A stretch of DNA of 64,000 bases from Pseudarthrobacter naphthalenicus (GCF_029076445.1 NZ_JARESG010000017.1:1-64000), one strand, 5' to 3'. Positions 28,425 to 37,831 are shown, counted from the first letter of the stretch. Notes: generated by a model from the letters alone, not told the origin. Numbers and translations: made by a program.

Positions 28425-28706
28425 TCAGCCCACGGTTTCCAGGATCCGGGTCTGCGGGGCCCCGTGCAAAGCAGGAGAAGCGGCGGATGAGTTCCATACC
28501 TTGGTTTGAAGATTCGACAGCACTTCCTCGGCCTGGTTGAGGTTAGCGAAGTCAAGCTCCACCACGACGTAGTGGGAGTCGTCCACCGGCCGGGAAATCC
28601 TGTGGCGGACCACCCCGGAGGCTGCCCGGTCCAACGGGTCCCGGTCGAAGGCCTGTTTCCACAGGCCGAAGTCCCTGATCCCGTGCTCTATGTGAAGGGT
28701 GTACAT
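28425..28706 (-). CDS. Small dimeric alpha-beta barrel-like protein, unknown function
   Basis: 93 residues. The beta-alpha-beta pattern (MYTLHIEHGIRDFGLWKQAFD, then HYVVVELDFANLNQAEEVLSNL) resembles ferredoxin-like dimeric alpha/beta barrels such as antibiotic biosynthesis monooxygenase or EthD-type domains, but no family is certain. AAGGAG lies at a good distance before the ATG, and the coding bias matches neighbouring genes. Divergent from the LuxR-type gene. Confidence 0.7.
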   Translation of the reverse strand: MYTLHIEHGIRDFGLWKQAFDRDPLDRAASGVVRHRISRPVDDSHYVVVELDFANLNQAEEVLSNLQTKVWNSSAASPALHGAPQTRILETVG

Positions 28707-28895
28707 AACAGACTCTCCTTAGGTGTGCGGCAGCGTTCCCGGGCCCCTGCAGTTACCGGTGTATTCCTCGAGGGGTTTTCTCACCGTAGATGTCCGTCAC
28801 ACAGGGATCCATCCCAGAAATCTGGGGGTCTGGCCGGGAAGCGGCAGCGAGGTTCCACGTCGGCACTGTTCCCGCGGAGAGTGCTGTCCTGGCTG

Positions 28896-28907
28896 CATAC
28901 TGAGTGA
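28896..28907 (+). promoter_or_regulatory. Leaderless promoter -10 for the LuxR-type gene
   Basis: CATACT at 28896-28901, six-base spacer, ATG 28908 (a second ATG follows directly). Confidence 0.5.
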
Positions 28908-30125
28908 ATGATGACCGGAGCGTCCCGGAAGCGGAGCCTGGAACGGATCAGCCTCCTTGGTGACTTGATTCCGGACCATCACGCGCTGCGTGCCGGTGTG
29001 CTGTCCGAGCTGGGCCGCGTCATTCCTTTCAGCGCCTTCGTCTGGCCACTTTCAGACCCTGCCACGGGAACGGGAATTTCCCCCATGGCCCGGATTCCAT
29101 GCCCGGAGGATCTGCCGCTGCTGATCCGGCTGAAGTATCTGACGACGGTAGGACGCTGGACCACTCTTGCGGGCAGGGGATCGCCGGTGACAACGCTGTT
29201 GAGTGAAACTGGCGGCAATCCCTCGCAGAGCCTTGTCTGGGATATTTTGCTGAACCGCTACGGGGTGGTGGACGTTTTGTATGCGGGCTTCGCCGACAAA
29301 TATGGCTACTGGGGCTGGCTCGATTTGTGGCGGACGGCTGAGCAAGGCGCTTTCACTGCCGACGAGGTTCGATATGTGGCGGCAGCAGTCAGCAGAGTGA
29401 CTCCGGCACTTCGCCGGTCAGTTTCCAGACAGTTTTTCAGAGCGGGGCCAGTTCCCCCACCCGCAGACGCACCCGACGACAGCCGTCCGCGAGGGAGCGG
29501 CCCTTCGGACGTTGGCGGAACCCCGGGTGTTGGCGGAACCCCGGATGTTGGCAGAACCCCGGATGTTGGCGGAACCCGGAAAGTGGACCTGCCCCAACAG
29601 GGCGTCCTGACCCTCAGCGAGGACATGGCGGTGCTGGGCGGCACGGTTTCCATTGACGAATGGCTCGGACTGCTCCAGCCTGGGCCCGAGCCCTACCAAC
29701 ATGTTCCGGCCGAGGTTTTGAACGTCGCCGCCCAACTACTGGCTCTGGAGGCGGGAGTGGATCGCCACCCTGCGTGGTCCCGGGTGTATTTGGGGGCGGG
29801 TCGATGGGCCATGCTGAGGGCCAGCCGGATGGGCCCCGCCGCTCCAGCAACTTCGCATCGGGAGGCGACGCCTCCGCTGGCGGTCACGATCCAGGCGTGT
29901 CCTCCTGAGGAACGGCTGGATATTTTCGCCCGTAGCTTTGGTCTGACACCACGGCAAAGGCAGTTGCTGGAGTTGGCCGCGGGCGGCAGGGACACCGTTG
30001 CAATGGCTAAAACCTTGGGAATCAGCACCTACACCGTACAAGATCAGTTCAAACAGATATTTGATGCCTGTGCAGTGCATACCCGGGCGGCCCTACTGGC
30101 CATGGCACTGGGCACAGCCCTATGA
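28908..30125 (+). CDS. LuxR-type HTH transcriptional regulator
   Basis: 405 residues. An N-terminal GAF/PAS-like sensor region (about 1-165) has no recognised ligand motif. A linker of about 50 residues contains VGGTPD-type hexapeptide repeats. A middle alpha/beta region follows, and a C-terminal LuxR/FixJ helix-turn-helix (about 340-400: FGLTPRQRQLLELAAGGRDT, then MAKTLGISTYTVQDQFKQIF). The recognition helix is intact. Target genes are unknown; it is divergent from a small barrel protein and faces a DUF222 gene. Slightly lower GC than neighbours suggests accessory origin. Confidence 0.82.
   Translation: MMTGASRKRSLERISLLGDLIPDHHALRAGVLSELGRVIPFSAFVWPLSDPATGTGISPMARIPCPEDLPLLIRLKYLTTVGRWTTLAGRGSPVTTLLSETGGNPSQSLVWDILLNRYGVVDVLYAGFADKYGYWGWLDLWRTAEQGAFTADEVRYVAAAVSRVTPALRRSVSRQFFRAGPVPPPADAPDDSRPRGSGPSDVGGTPGVGGTPDVGRTPDVGGTRKVDLPQQGVLTLSEDMAVLGGTVSIDEWLGLLQPGPEPYQHVPAEVLNVAAQLLALEAGVDRHPAWSRVYLGAGRWAMLRASRMGPAAPATSHREATPPLAVTIQACPPEERLDIFARSFGLTPRQRQLLELAAGGRDTVAMAKTLGISTYTVQDQFKQIFDACAVHTRAALLAMALGTAL
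29508..29579 (+). repeat. 18-bp tandem repeat (4 copies) in the LuxR-type gene
   Basis: Four consecutive 18-bp units start at 29508, 29526, 29544 and 29562. The consensus is GATGTTGGCGGAACCCCG, with one to three changes per copy. Each encodes a VGGTPD-like hexapeptide, so copy number can vary in frame. Confidence 0.85.
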
Positions 30126-30172
30126 ACAGGGGCGAGGCAAACTGGGGCAACCACAGCTCCTCAGGGCGTCCA

Positions 30173-30186
30173 GGCAGACGTCTGCC
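30173..30186. repeat. 14-bp perfect palindrome between convergent genes
   Basis: GGCAGACGTCTGCC reads the same on both strands. It sits eight bases past the stop of the DUF222/HNH gene. It is either a regulator-binding palindrome or a small hairpin with an ACGT loop. Confidence 0.4.
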
Positions 30187-30193
30187 GGGGCCT

Positions 30194-31696
30194 TTAGCGA
30201 TCGTCCGGGAAGTCGCGGCCGTCCGGTTGCCCCGGCTGGTGGGCAGGGTCGCCGCAGTCCAGGAGATCGGACTCGACACCATTGGACAGGAGTTCTGGCT
30301 GCTTTTCTGGCCAGTGGGGTGGTTCCCAGTCCGGGTGTTCGCTTTGGTAGTGGCGTCCGGCCGGTGAGTTCCAGCCGGGTGGTTCGTTCTGCGTGGGCTG
30401 GGTGGGTGTCCAGGCGGAGGTATGCCGGAGCCGGTGATGACGCCGGCAAGGATGACCCAAATTGCTGATCCCGGTGGTGCCGCCGTCGGCCCAGGCCAGG
30501 ACGTGGTCCGCGTCGTTGTCCAGGGACTGGTTGCTGCAGCCGGGGAACGGGCACTTCGCATCCCGAAGCCGGAGCCATTGGCGAAGGGCCTTGGTGATCC
30601 GGTAGCTGGTCCGGCCGATCTCCAGGGGCGCTCCGTCCCGGGGGTCGATCAGGACGCGGTGGAACGACTCAGCACCGTCGGCAATCAGCCGGCGGGCCAT
30701 GGACGGCGGGATGGGCCCGTACCCGTCGAGGGTGGCGGGCTCCTCGGTGAGGCCCATCAGCGCGAACACGGGCACCGTCACCAGAACCTGGGCCTTCGGT
30801 GACGGAACCCGGCCAGCACACCCCGCTCCGGCGCCGGCCAACTCACCTGCCCCATCCGTGGTCCCGTCCGTGTGAAGGTCGGCGGCGAGGAGTAAGCCGG
30901 CGAGGACGTCGGCGCGTAGCTGGCTGAGGGTCCGGATCTCGGTAGGGCCCTGGAGGGCGCGGGCGTCCGCGGTGGTTCGCGCCCAGATCCCGGAGGCCTG
31001 ATCGGCGGGCAGGTAGGCAGAGATCCAGGCCATCCCGTCCCGGTCCGGGCAGTACTCCACCCGCCGGTCCGCAACGCCCTTGGTGTGGCGTTGTTCGATG
31101 CTGTCCGGGTGGTGGCGTTCGCGCCAGGTCCGGGCTTTGGCGCGGAACCGGCCGGGGGTCATCTCCCCGGCCGGGCAACCGCGGGCGGGGTTGGGGTCGT
31201 CCGGGTCCAGGAAGTGTGCCTCCAGCGCAGCCGCGGCGGCCGGGTCCAGGTTGAGGGTTTCGTCCACCACGACCCGGGCGTGCTGCCACGAAATCGCGCC
31301 TAGTTCAAGCGCTGCCAGGGTCAGCGGCAGAACAGAACGCAAGCGGTGTGCTTCGCCCAGGAGCGCGCTGCCGTTGCGTTCGCTCACCGTCAGGGCACAG
31401 GACACCTCGGCCACGATACTCATCTCTTGGGCGGTGTGCTCCTCCGGCGACACAGGAGGTCCCAACAAGGCCTCCGCTGCGCCGACGTACCGTCCAGCCA
31501 GATGGATTCGCACGGCGGCCACTTGGGCATCAATCCGGCTGACCTGAGCGAGCCCGTCCAGGAAATCATCCGCTGACTGCCGCAGCGGATCCGCCGTACC
31601 GGAGCCGGGCGATTCTTCAGCCCGCAATGAGGCAACCAGCGCGGAGGCAGAGGCCGCTAATGCCTCTGCCGCCTTCACCGCCGCTCCGCGCTCCAT
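30194..31696 (-). CDS. DUF222/HNH endonuclease family protein (13E12-repeat-like)
   Basis: 500 residues. An N-terminal DUF222 helical domain (about 40-330) is followed by a C-terminal HNH nuclease motif (about 385-430): CPFPGC, then DADHVLAWADGG with the catalytic His pair, SNLGHPC and CRRHHRLRH. The family is multicopy in actinobacteria, includes the mycobacterial 13E12 repeat proteins, and its role is unclear (mobile or stress-linked nuclease). The C-terminal 60 residues are Pro/Gln-rich. Unlike the fragment at 40445, no SOS box precedes it. GATGCT lies six bases before the ATG, so a leaderless start is possible. Confidence 0.85.
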   Translation of the reverse strand: MERGAAVKAAEALAASASALVASLRAEESPGSGTADPLRQSADDFLDGLAQVSRIDAQVAAVRIHLAGRYVGAAEALLGPPVSPEEHTAQEMSIVAEVSCALTVSERNGSALLGEAHRLRSVLPLTLAALELGAISWQHARVVVDETLNLDPAAAAALEAHFLDPDDPNPARGCPAGEMTPGRFRAKARTWRERHHPDSIEQRHTKGVADRRVEYCPDRDGMAWISAYLPADQASGIWARTTADARALQGPTEIRTLSQLRADVLAGLLLAADLHTDGTTDGAGELAGAGAGCAGRVPSPKAQVLVTVPVFALMGLTEEPATLDGYGPIPPSMARRLIADGAESFHRVLIDPRDGAPLEIGRTSYRITKALRQWLRLRDAKCPFPGCSNQSLDNDADHVLAWADGGTTGISNLGHPCRRHHRLRHTSAWTPTQPTQNEPPGWNSPAGRHYQSEHPDWEPPHWPEKQPELLSNGVESDLLDCGDPAHQPGQPDGRDFPDDR

Positions 31697-31747
31697 ACCT
31701 CAAGCATCACAGACAGGTCCGACAAAAACCGCGGAGCTAAGCGGCTA

Positions 31748-31756
31748 TGTGGATAA
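31748..31756 (-). promoter_or_regulatory. Consensus DnaA box
   Basis: TGTGGATAA, the reverse complement of the perfect DnaA box TTATCCACA, lies in the 73-bp spacer upstream of the DUF222/HNH gene and downstream of moaD. A single box; it is not an origin. Confidence 0.45.
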
Positions 31757-31769
31757 CCTGAAGAGTCGC

Positions 31770-32036
31770 TTATCCGCCGGCGAACGGCGGTAACACGTCC
31801 ACGACGTCGCCCGGGTTCAACACTGTGGAGCGGTCCCTCACGGCCACTTCGTTCAGGAGGAAACTGCTCCGGCCCAGGAGACGTTCCAGGGGCGGGGTGC
31901 CAACAGGCGGTTCGGCGCGTTCCACGGCCAGGACAGCCTGCAGCAAGTCAGCGACGGTCGCCCCCGGGGCCAGGTTGAAACCCTCTTCTTCCACACCGGC
32001 GGCGGCGCGCGCGGCAGCGAAGTAACGTACGTTCAC
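31770..32036 (-). CDS. moaD: Molybdopterin synthase small subunit (MoaD/ThiS family)
   Basis: 88 residues with a ubiquitin-like fold, ending in the diagnostic diglycine (LPPFAGG) that is activated and carries the sulfur for molybdopterin synthesis. NVRYFAAARAAAG and FLLNEVAVRDRSTVLNPGDVVDVLPP fit the family. The GTG at 32036 is chosen because GGAGG lies nine bases upstream, at the end of moaA. It works with MoaE, encoded at 37289. Confidence 0.92.
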   Translation of the reverse strand: MNVRYFAAARAAAGVEEEGFNLAPGATVADLLQAVLAVERAEPPVGTPPLERLLGRSSFLLNEVAVRDRSTVLNPGDVVDVLPPFAGG

Positions 32037-32041
32037 GAAAG

Positions 32042-33190
32042 TCAGCCTCCGATGGCGCTCATGCTGCGGTCCGGCTGGACGAAGTCCGCCGCACCGAGAC
32101 CCGTATGGTCCATTCCGTGCGCCTTGGGCTTGACCCACATGGCGTCCTGCCAGCGTTCGGCCAAGGCTTCATCGCCGGCCCCCTGGCGAAGAAGACCAAG
32201 CAAATCGAACTCTTCCCGCGAGAACAGGCAACTCATGATCTTGCCCTCGGCGGTGATCCGGGTACGCCGGCAGTCCGCGCAGAACGGCTCGGTAACTGAG
32301 GCGATGATCCCCACGGTACCCAGCACCGGACCCTCAGCGCCAAGCTGCTCCGAACCAGAATCAACCGGACCCGCAACACCAGCCACCCGGCGTCGTACTT
32401 CAAACCGCTCGGCGGGGGCGCCGTCCCGGGCGCGCGGGTCCGGGCTCAGGACGTAGTCCACGGACAGCAGCGAACGGATTTCAGCCGCCGTGATCATGTT
32501 CCGGCGGGTCCAGCCATGGTCGGCGTCCAGTGGCATCTGTTCGATAAAGCGCAGCTCATAGCCGCGGTCCAGCGCCCAGGCGAGCAGGGCCGGGGATTCC
32601 GCATCGTTGATGCCGCGCATCAGGACGGCGTTGAGCTTGACGGGGCCCAGCCCCGCTGCCCACGCGGCGTCCACTCCGGCGAGCACGCGGTCCAGGAACG
32701 GGCGGCGGGTGAGTTTGGTGAACGTCTCTTCATGGAGCGAGTCCAGGGACACGTTGATGCGGGTGAGGCCCGCAGCCTTAAGCGCCGCGGCTTTCTTATC
32801 CAGCCCCACCCCGTTGGTGGTCATGGAGATCGGCAGGTCCGGATGGTTGCTCCGGAGCGCGGCGATGATATCCACCAGGTCCGCCCTGACCAACGGCTCC
32901 CCGCCCGTCAGCCGAAGTTCCCGGACACCTAGCAGCTCCACGCCGATCCGGACAATCCGTACGATCTCGTCGGCGGTCATCACAGCCTGCTTGGCGAGCC
33001 ACTCAAGACCTTCGGCCGGCATGCAGTAGGTACAGCGCAGATTGCACTTGTCCGTCAGCGATAACCGCATATCGGTGGCGCGGCGGCCAAACCGGTCAGC
33101 GAGCCCCGCCGGCGCGTCCGCCGGCCGGGCGGGCGGCAGGCCGGGGCCAGTACCGTCCCGGGGTTCTGGCATGCCTAGCTGAACGCTCAT
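32042..33190 (-). CDS. moaA: GTP 3',8-cyclase (radical SAM, molybdenum cofactor)
   Basis: 382 residues; first step of molybdopterin synthesis from GTP with MoaC. The radical SAM cluster CNLRCTYC and GGEP motif are present. The C-terminal second [4Fe-4S] site is visible as FCADCRRTRITAEGKIMSCLF, and the essential C-terminal GG is present (SAIGG). Between them lies a short low-complexity insert (about residues 255-290). The start follows a leaderless -10. moaD lies five bases downstream, so moaA-moaD is an operon divergent from the Mo-oxidoreductase operon. Confidence 0.96.
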   Translation of the reverse strand: MSVQLGMPEPRDGTGPGLPPARPADAPAGLADRFGRRATDMRLSLTDKCNLRCTYCMPAEGLEWLAKQAVMTADEIVRIVRIGVELLGVRELRLTGGEPLVRADLVDIIAALRSNHPDLPISMTTNGVGLDKKAAALKAAGLTRINVSLDSLHEETFTKLTRRPFLDRVLAGVDAAWAAGLGPVKLNAVLMRGINDAESPALLAWALDRGYELRFIEQMPLDADHGWTRRNMITAAEIRSLLSVDYVLSPDPRARDGAPAERFEVRRRVAGVAGPVDSGSEQLGAEGPVLGTVGIIASVTEPFCADCRRTRITAEGKIMSCLFSREEFDLLGLLRQGAGDEALAERWQDAMWVKPKAHGMDHTGLGAADFVQPDRSMSAIGG

Positions 33191-33196
33191 GAATTC

Positions 33197-33202
33197 AGGC
33201 TA
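33197..33202 (-). promoter_or_regulatory. Leaderless promoter -10 for moaA
   Basis: On the minus strand TAGCCT is followed by six bases (GAATTC) and the moaA ATG at 33190. Confidence 0.55.
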
Positions 33203-33324
33203 CGCCACCGGAGGCCCGAGCATCACGTCCGTGTCGCCGGCGCTCGATTGCGGCGTCGGGAACGCGGCCGCCACCCCTGCTCCGATATGCAGCAGACTCC
33301 GGTGCCGCACGGCCGCCGCGAACC

Positions 33325-33336
33325 TATGCTGGAGGA
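33325..33336 (+). promoter_or_regulatory. Promoter -10 for the Mo-oxidoreductase operon
   Basis: TATGCT at 33325-33330, then GGAGGA, then GTG 33337. The spacer is itself a Shine-Dalgarno sequence but touches the start codon, so on a leaderless transcript it would be lost. Confidence 0.5.
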
Positions 33337-34956
33337 GTGAAGAGGTCACAGCCACCGCAGGAAACGGCCGACGACGGCGTGAACTTCGGAATGCGGCCCG
33401 GCAGCCCCCGTTCCGCTCGAGGCAGCCGGCGCCGGGCAGGTGCGGCGGGCCTGGTATCCGCGGTGGCGGCCGTGGTGGCCGGCGAGCTGCTCGCCGGAGC
33501 GCTGAGCCCCTCCCTGTCACCGCTGACGGCAGTGGGCGGGGCTTTGATCGACGCCCTTCCGCCGGGGGTGAAGGAGTGGGCCGTCAGTCTGTTTGGCACG
33601 TCCGACAAAGCCGTCTTCGTCACGGGCATGCTGATCGTCATCTCGACCGTCGGCGCTGTCGCAGGAGTCCTGGAGCAACGCAAACGATTTGCCGGGGCAG
33701 CCGTGATTGCCGTCTTTGGGCTGGTGGGGCTCGCCGCCGTCCTGTCCCGCGCACAGCTGACTCCCGGTGCCGTGCCGGTGCCGCTGGCCGCAGCGGCTGC
33801 CGGCGTACTCCTGTTGCGATTCCTTATCCGCAGGCTTCACGAGGACTCTTCAGCTGACAGTCTGGCCCCGGAGGAAGCGCGCGGCACCGGGCGACGCACG
33901 TTCCTGCAGGCCCTGGCCGCCACGGCAGCGGTGACATCCGTCGGCGGGCTCGTTGCCGGCGTTTGGCGTGGCGCGGCCGCGGGCATCAGCACCGCCCGGG
34001 AGAAGCTGAAACTGCCCGCTCCGGCTTCTGCAGCGCCGGCGATTCCGGCGGGTGCTCAGGTGGGTCTGGGCGGCATGGTTCCACTGGTGACGCCAAGCAG
34101 GGATTTCTACCGCATCGACACCGCCCTGATCGTCCCGGTCATTGACCCCTCGACGTGGACCCTGCGCGTCACGGGGATGGTAGACCAGGAGATCGAACTC
34201 AACCTGGCCGGCCTGCTGGCCAAACCATTGATTGAACGGCATGTCACCATCGCCTGCGTGTCCAACGAAGTGGGCGGGGACCTGATCGGCAACGCCCGCT
34301 GGCTTGGGTGGCCGGTGCGGGAACTGCTCGCCATGGCACGCCCGCAACCCGGTGCGGACATGGTGCTGTCCCGAAGTTCCGACGGCTGGACGGCCGGCAC
34401 CCCGCTGGAAGTCCTCACCGATGACAGGGACGCCATGCTCGCAGTGGGAATGAACGGCGAGCCACTGCCGCTGGAACACGGTTTCCCGGTGCGGATGATG
34501 GTGCCCGGCCTCTACGGCTATGTCTCGGCCACCAAATGGCTTACGGAACTCAAAGTAACCAGGTTCGCCAACGACGAAGGCTATTGGACACCCCGCGGCT
34601 GGTCCGAACGCGGCCCGATCAAGACAGCATCCCGGATCGATGTACCGCGCAGCGGCAGGGGAGTGCGGGCGGGCCGGGTGATGTTCGGGGGTGTGGCCTG
34701 GGCGCAGCACAGGGGCATCGCCAAAGTGGAGCTGCGTGTCAACCGCGGCCCGTGGCAGCAGGCCGACCTCGCCCCTGGCATCTCCCTGGATACCTGGTAC
34801 CAGTGGCAGCTGGGCATCGACCTGACTCCCGGCCAGTACGAGGTCCAGGTCCGCGCCACGGATAACAACGGTGACCCGCAGGCTGAGGAACCCCGGCCGG
34901 TTGTGCCGGACGGGGCCACCGGCTTCCACACCATTAGAGTTGACGTGAATCCATGA
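33337..34956 (+). CDS. Membrane-anchored molybdopterin-dependent oxidoreductase (sulfite oxidase fold)
   Basis: 539 residues. Four to five N-terminal membrane helices (about 28-165) are followed by an internal twin-arginine-like motif (GRRTFLQALAATAAVTSVGG, residues ~187-206) heading another hydrophobic helix. The Mo-binding domain (about 230-430) has the Mo-ligand Cys in HVTIACVSNEVGGDLIGNARWLG. A C-terminal dimerisation/immunoglobulin-like domain follows (VELRVNRGPWQQADL). Probably an extracytoplasmic oxidoreductase; the substrate is unknown. Overlaps moeA by 4 bp, consistent with a dedicated cofactor supply operon. Confidence 0.88.
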   Translation: MKRSQPPQETADDGVNFGMRPGSPRSARGSRRRAGAAGLVSAVAAVVAGELLAGALSPSLSPLTAVGGALIDALPPGVKEWAVSLFGTSDKAVFVTGMLIVISTVGAVAGVLEQRKRFAGAAVIAVFGLVGLAAVLSRAQLTPGAVPVPLAAAAAGVLLLRFLIRRLHEDSSADSLAPEEARGTGRRTFLQALAATAAVTSVGGLVAGVWRGAAAGISTAREKLKLPAPASAAPAIPAGAQVGLGGMVPLVTPSRDFYRIDTALIVPVIDPSTWTLRVTGMVDQEIELNLAGLLAKPLIERHVTIACVSNEVGGDLIGNARWLGWPVRELLAMARPQPGADMVLSRSSDGWTAGTPLEVLTDDRDAMLAVGMNGEPLPLEHGFPVRMMVPGLYGYVSATKWLTELKVTRFANDEGYWTPRGWSERGPIKTASRIDVPRSGRGVRAGRVMFGGVAWAQHRGIAKVELRVNRGPWQQADLAPGISLDTWYQWQLGIDLTPGQYEVQVRATDNNGDPQAEEPRPVVPDGATGFHTIRVDVNP

Positions 34957-36239
34957 CGGCGTCCACCGAAGGCAGGATCATGCACAGCCCCCCGCACCCG
35001 CACGGCGGTGCCCCAAACGGCGGCGCCCCGCACCAGGCACGGTCCGTTGCCCGGCACCGCGACGCGGTCACCGAACTGCTTGCGCCGCTGCTGGCCGAGG
35101 GCAAGACCGAGTCCTTGCCGCTCCGTGACGCGCTGGGCAGGGGGCTCGCCCAGGACCTGGCCGCGCCCCTGAGCCTCCCGCCGTTCGCGAACTCCCAAAT
35201 GGACGGCTTCGCCATCAACAGCGCAGACCTGCCCGACGGCGGGGCGGAGCTCAGGGTGGTTGACCCCGTTCCGGCTGGTGCCACACCCGCAGCCCTTGAC
35301 CGCGGCTGCGCCGCCCCCATCATGACCGGTGCCGTGATCCCTTCCGGGGCCGACGCCGTCGTGCCCGTGGAACGTGCGGCTCCGGACCGGTTCCCGGCTC
35401 CCGGGGTGAGGAGCACGGTGTGGTTGCCCGCGACGGCGGAGGGAACCTTCGTGCGCGCCGCAGGCAGCGACATTGCGGCGGGGGAGCGTGCGCTGGCGGC
35501 CGGAACGTTCCTGGGGCCGGCGCAGCTGGGACTGCTCGCGGCCCTCGGCATTGGGGAAGTGACGGTACACCGGACACTCACGGTTCTGCTGGCCACCACC
35601 GGGGACGAAGTGGTTGAGCCAGGGCGTCCCCTGCCGGCAGGGAAGATCTACGACTCCAACGGCACCCTCCTCGAAAGCGCCATGCGCCAGGCCGGGCTGA
35701 CCGTGGTGCGTACGGCCATCTCCTCCGACCGGCCGGAAGAACTCCGGGCCCTGCTGCGCAGCCACATCGGAGCCGTGGACCTGATCGTCACCACCGGCGG
35801 GGTCAGCAAGGGAGCCTACGAAGTGGTCCGGCAGGCGATGGACGGGCAGCCGGCCGAGTTTGTGCACGTGGCCATGCAGCCCGGCGGTCCGCAGGGCATT
35901 GGCCAATTCGAGGGCGTCCCCTTCCTGGGATTCCCCGGAAACCCGGTGAGCTGCCTGGTGTCCTTTGAAATGTTCCTGCGGCCGGTGCTGTCCGACATGT
36001 TTGGCTCACCCACCCGCCGGATCTCGCTTCCGGCGCGGCTGGCGCACGGCCTCACGTCACCGGAACACAAACACCAGGTCCGGCGGGGAAGCTTCCGCAG
36101 TGACGGCACCGTCCGTCTGGAGGGTGGGGACAGCTCCCACCTCATGCATGCCCTGGCGGGCTCCAATGCGCTCGTTCATGTCCCGGTGGGAGTCTCGGCG
36201 CTCGCAGAGGGCGACGAGGTGGAAGTATGGATGTCGTGA
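34953..36239 (+). CDS. moeA: Molybdopterin molybdotransferase
   Basis: 428 residues; inserts molybdate into molybdopterin-AMP. Family motifs: [49 protein letters not shown] and [17 protein letters not shown]. An N-terminal Pro/His-rich extension of about 25 residues is unusual but short. The ATG overlaps the stop of the oxidoreductase gene. Confidence 0.96.
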   Translation: MTASTEGRIMHSPPHPHGGAPNGGAPHQARSVARHRDAVTELLAPLLAEGKTESLPLRDALGRGLAQDLAAPLSLPPFANSQMDGFAINSADLPDGGAELRVVDPVPAGATPAALDRGCAAPIMTGAVIPSGADAVVPVERAAPDRFPAPGVRSTVWLPATAEGTFVRAAGSDIAAGERALAAGTFLGPAQLGLLAALGIGEVTVHRTLTVLLATTGDEVVEPGRPLPAGKIYDSNGTLLESAMRQAGLTVVRTAISSDRPEELRALLRSHIGAVDLIVTTGGVSKGAYEVVRQAMDGQPAEFVHVAMQPGGPQGIGQFEGVPFLGFPGNPVSCLVSFEMFLRPVLSDMFGSPTRRISLPARLAHGLTSPEHKHQVRRGSFRSDGTVRLEGGDSSHLMHALAGSNALVHVPVGVSALAEGDEVEVWMS

Positions 36240-36721
36240 ATCCAGAACAAAGCCCGTCGGCACTGACCCATCTTCGCCAGGACGGCAGCGCCCAGATGGT
36301 GGACGTGTCCAACAAGGCCGAAACCACCCGGGAAGCCACCGCCACGGCCACCGTCCGCACCACCCGTGAAGTGCTGGGCCTGCTCGGCTCCGGCGGCCTG
36401 CCCAAGGGTGACGCCCTCGCCGTGGCACGGGTAGCCGGGATCATGGCCGCCAAGAAGACCCCGGAACTCGTTCCGCTCTGCCACCCGCTGCCCCTCTCCA
36501 AGGTCACCGTCGACTTCGAGCTCGGCCCGGAATCCGTGGGCATCCTTGCCACGGTCAAGACCCGCGGTGTCACGGGAGTCGAAATGGAGGCGCTGACGGC
36601 GGCGTCCGTCGCCGCGCTCAGTGTTTACGACATGATCAAGGCCGTGGACAAGCATGCAGTACTGACAGACATCAAAGTGCTGGCGAAAAGCGGCGGCAAG
36701 AGCGGGGACTGGACACTATGA
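36227..36721 (+). CDS. moaC: Cyclic pyranopterin monophosphate synthase
   Basis: 164 residues; acts after Moa[38 protein letters not shown] and [28 protein letters not shown] are diagnostic. Overlaps moeA by 13 bp; the GTG at 36236, which forms a GTGA overlap with the moeA stop, is an alternative start. Confidence 0.96.
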   Translation: MDVVNPEQSPSALTHLRQDGSAQMVDVSNKAETTREATATATVRTTREVLGLLGSGGLPKGDALAVARVAGIMAAKKTPELVPLCHPLPLSKVTVDFELGPESVGILATVKTRGVTGVEMEALTAASVAALSVYDMIKAVDKHAVLTDIKVLAKSGGKSGDWTL

Positions 36722-37299
36722 ACGCAAGCACCGGTAGCACCGAAAACACCGATGGCACCCTCGTGACGGAGCCGCAGGCACCTGAGCCGCATCCGCACGC
36801 GAACCACACTCACGGCGACGTGCAGGGCCGGAGGGCCGGGGTTGTCATCGCCTCCACCCGGGCCGCGGCCGGCCTGTACGAGGATGAGACCGGCCCGGTG
36901 ATCATTGACTGGCTGACGGAACACGGCTTCGAGGCCTACCCCGCCATGGTGGTGCCGGATGGTGAGCCCGTAGGCGCGGCCATCCGGGCGCTCCTCACCC
37001 AGCACCCCGCCGTCGTTATTACCAGCGGCGGCACCGGGCTCAGCCCCGATGACCGGACGCCGGACATGACCCTGCCCCTGCTGGACCGGGAGATCCCGGG
37101 CATCATGGAGGCCATCAGGCGGGCGGGGGCGGCCAAAACGCCGCTTGCCGCGCTGAGCCGCGGTTATGCGGGCGCTGCCGGCGGCACGTTCATCGTCAAC
37201 CTGCCAGGTTCGCCCAAGGGCGTGATGGACGGGCTTTCCGTCCTGGATCCCGTGATCGGGCACCTGTGTGACCAGTTGGAGGGCCGCAATGGGCACTGA
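36718..37299 (+). CDS. mog: Molybdopterin adenylyltransferase (MogA/MoaB family)
   Basis: 193 residues; adenylylates molybdopterin before MoeA acts. [19 protein letters not shown] and the [15 protein letters not shown] nucleotide-binding loop mark the MogA/MoaB fold, and LPGSPKGV is present near the C-terminus. The N-terminus has a His-rich extension of about 35 residues. Overlaps moaC (ATGA) and moaE. Confidence 0.93.
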   Translation: MNASTGSTENTDGTLVTEPQAPEPHPHANHTHGDVQGRRAGVVIASTRAAAGLYEDETGPVIIDWLTEHGFEAYPAMVVPDGEPVGAAIRALLTQHPAVVITSGGTGLSPDDRTPDMTLPLLDREIPGIMEAIRRAGAAKTPLAALSRGYAGAAGGTFIVNLPGSPKGVMDGLSVLDPVIGHLCDQLEGRNGH

Positions 37300-37750
37300 A
37301 TCAGTTTTCGAAGTGGTCCACGCCGTATTGAGTGCGGAGCCGATCTCCGTGGACCAGGCCATCGCCGCCGTCGAGTCGGACACCGCCGGGGCTGTTGTCA
37401 GCTTCAGCGGAGTGGTCAGGAATCACGACGGCGGCCGGCCCGTTGAGCGCTTAAGTTACAGCGCGCACCCCACGGCGCACCAGGTGATGGCCGACGTCGT
37501 CGCCCGGCTGGTTGCCGAGCACTCCGCAGGCGAACCCGGCACGCAGCCCGTCCGGATCTGGGCCGCGCACCGCATCGGCATGCTGGAAATTGGTGACCCT
37601 GCGCTGGTCTGTGCCGTCTCAGCCGCCCACCGCGGCCAGGCGTTTGCCGTGTGCTCCGAACTGGTGGACCGGATCAAGGACCAGGTTCCCATTTGGAAGG
37701 AACAGTTCTTCACGGACGGCACCGTCGAGTGGGTGGGCGCGGGCGGCTGA
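37289..37750 (+). CDS. moaE: Molybdopterin synthase catalytic subunit
   Basis: 153 residues. Transfers sulfur from MoaD thiocarboxylate to precursor Z. Conserved GAVVSFSGVVRNHDGGRPVERLSY, the AAHRIGMLEIGDPAL segment, and KDQVPIWKEQFF with the catalytic Lys residues are all present. ATG 37289 is chosen for the GGAGG six bases upstream; it overlaps mog by 11 bp. Confidence 0.95.
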   Translation: MGTESVFEVVHAVLSAEPISVDQAIAAVESDTAGAVVSFSGVVRNHDGGRPVERLSYSAHPTAHQVMADVVARLVAEHSAGEPGTQPVRIWAAHRIGMLEIGDPALVCAVSAAHRGQAFAVCSELVDRIKDQVPIWKEQFFTDGTVEWVGAGG

Positions 37751-37831
37751 CTCTGCCGCTTGCGTAGGGCGGTTGCCTAGGGCCGGCTGCCTCGGGGCGG
37801 CATTGATTCTGTCCCGTACCCGGCCCGACGG

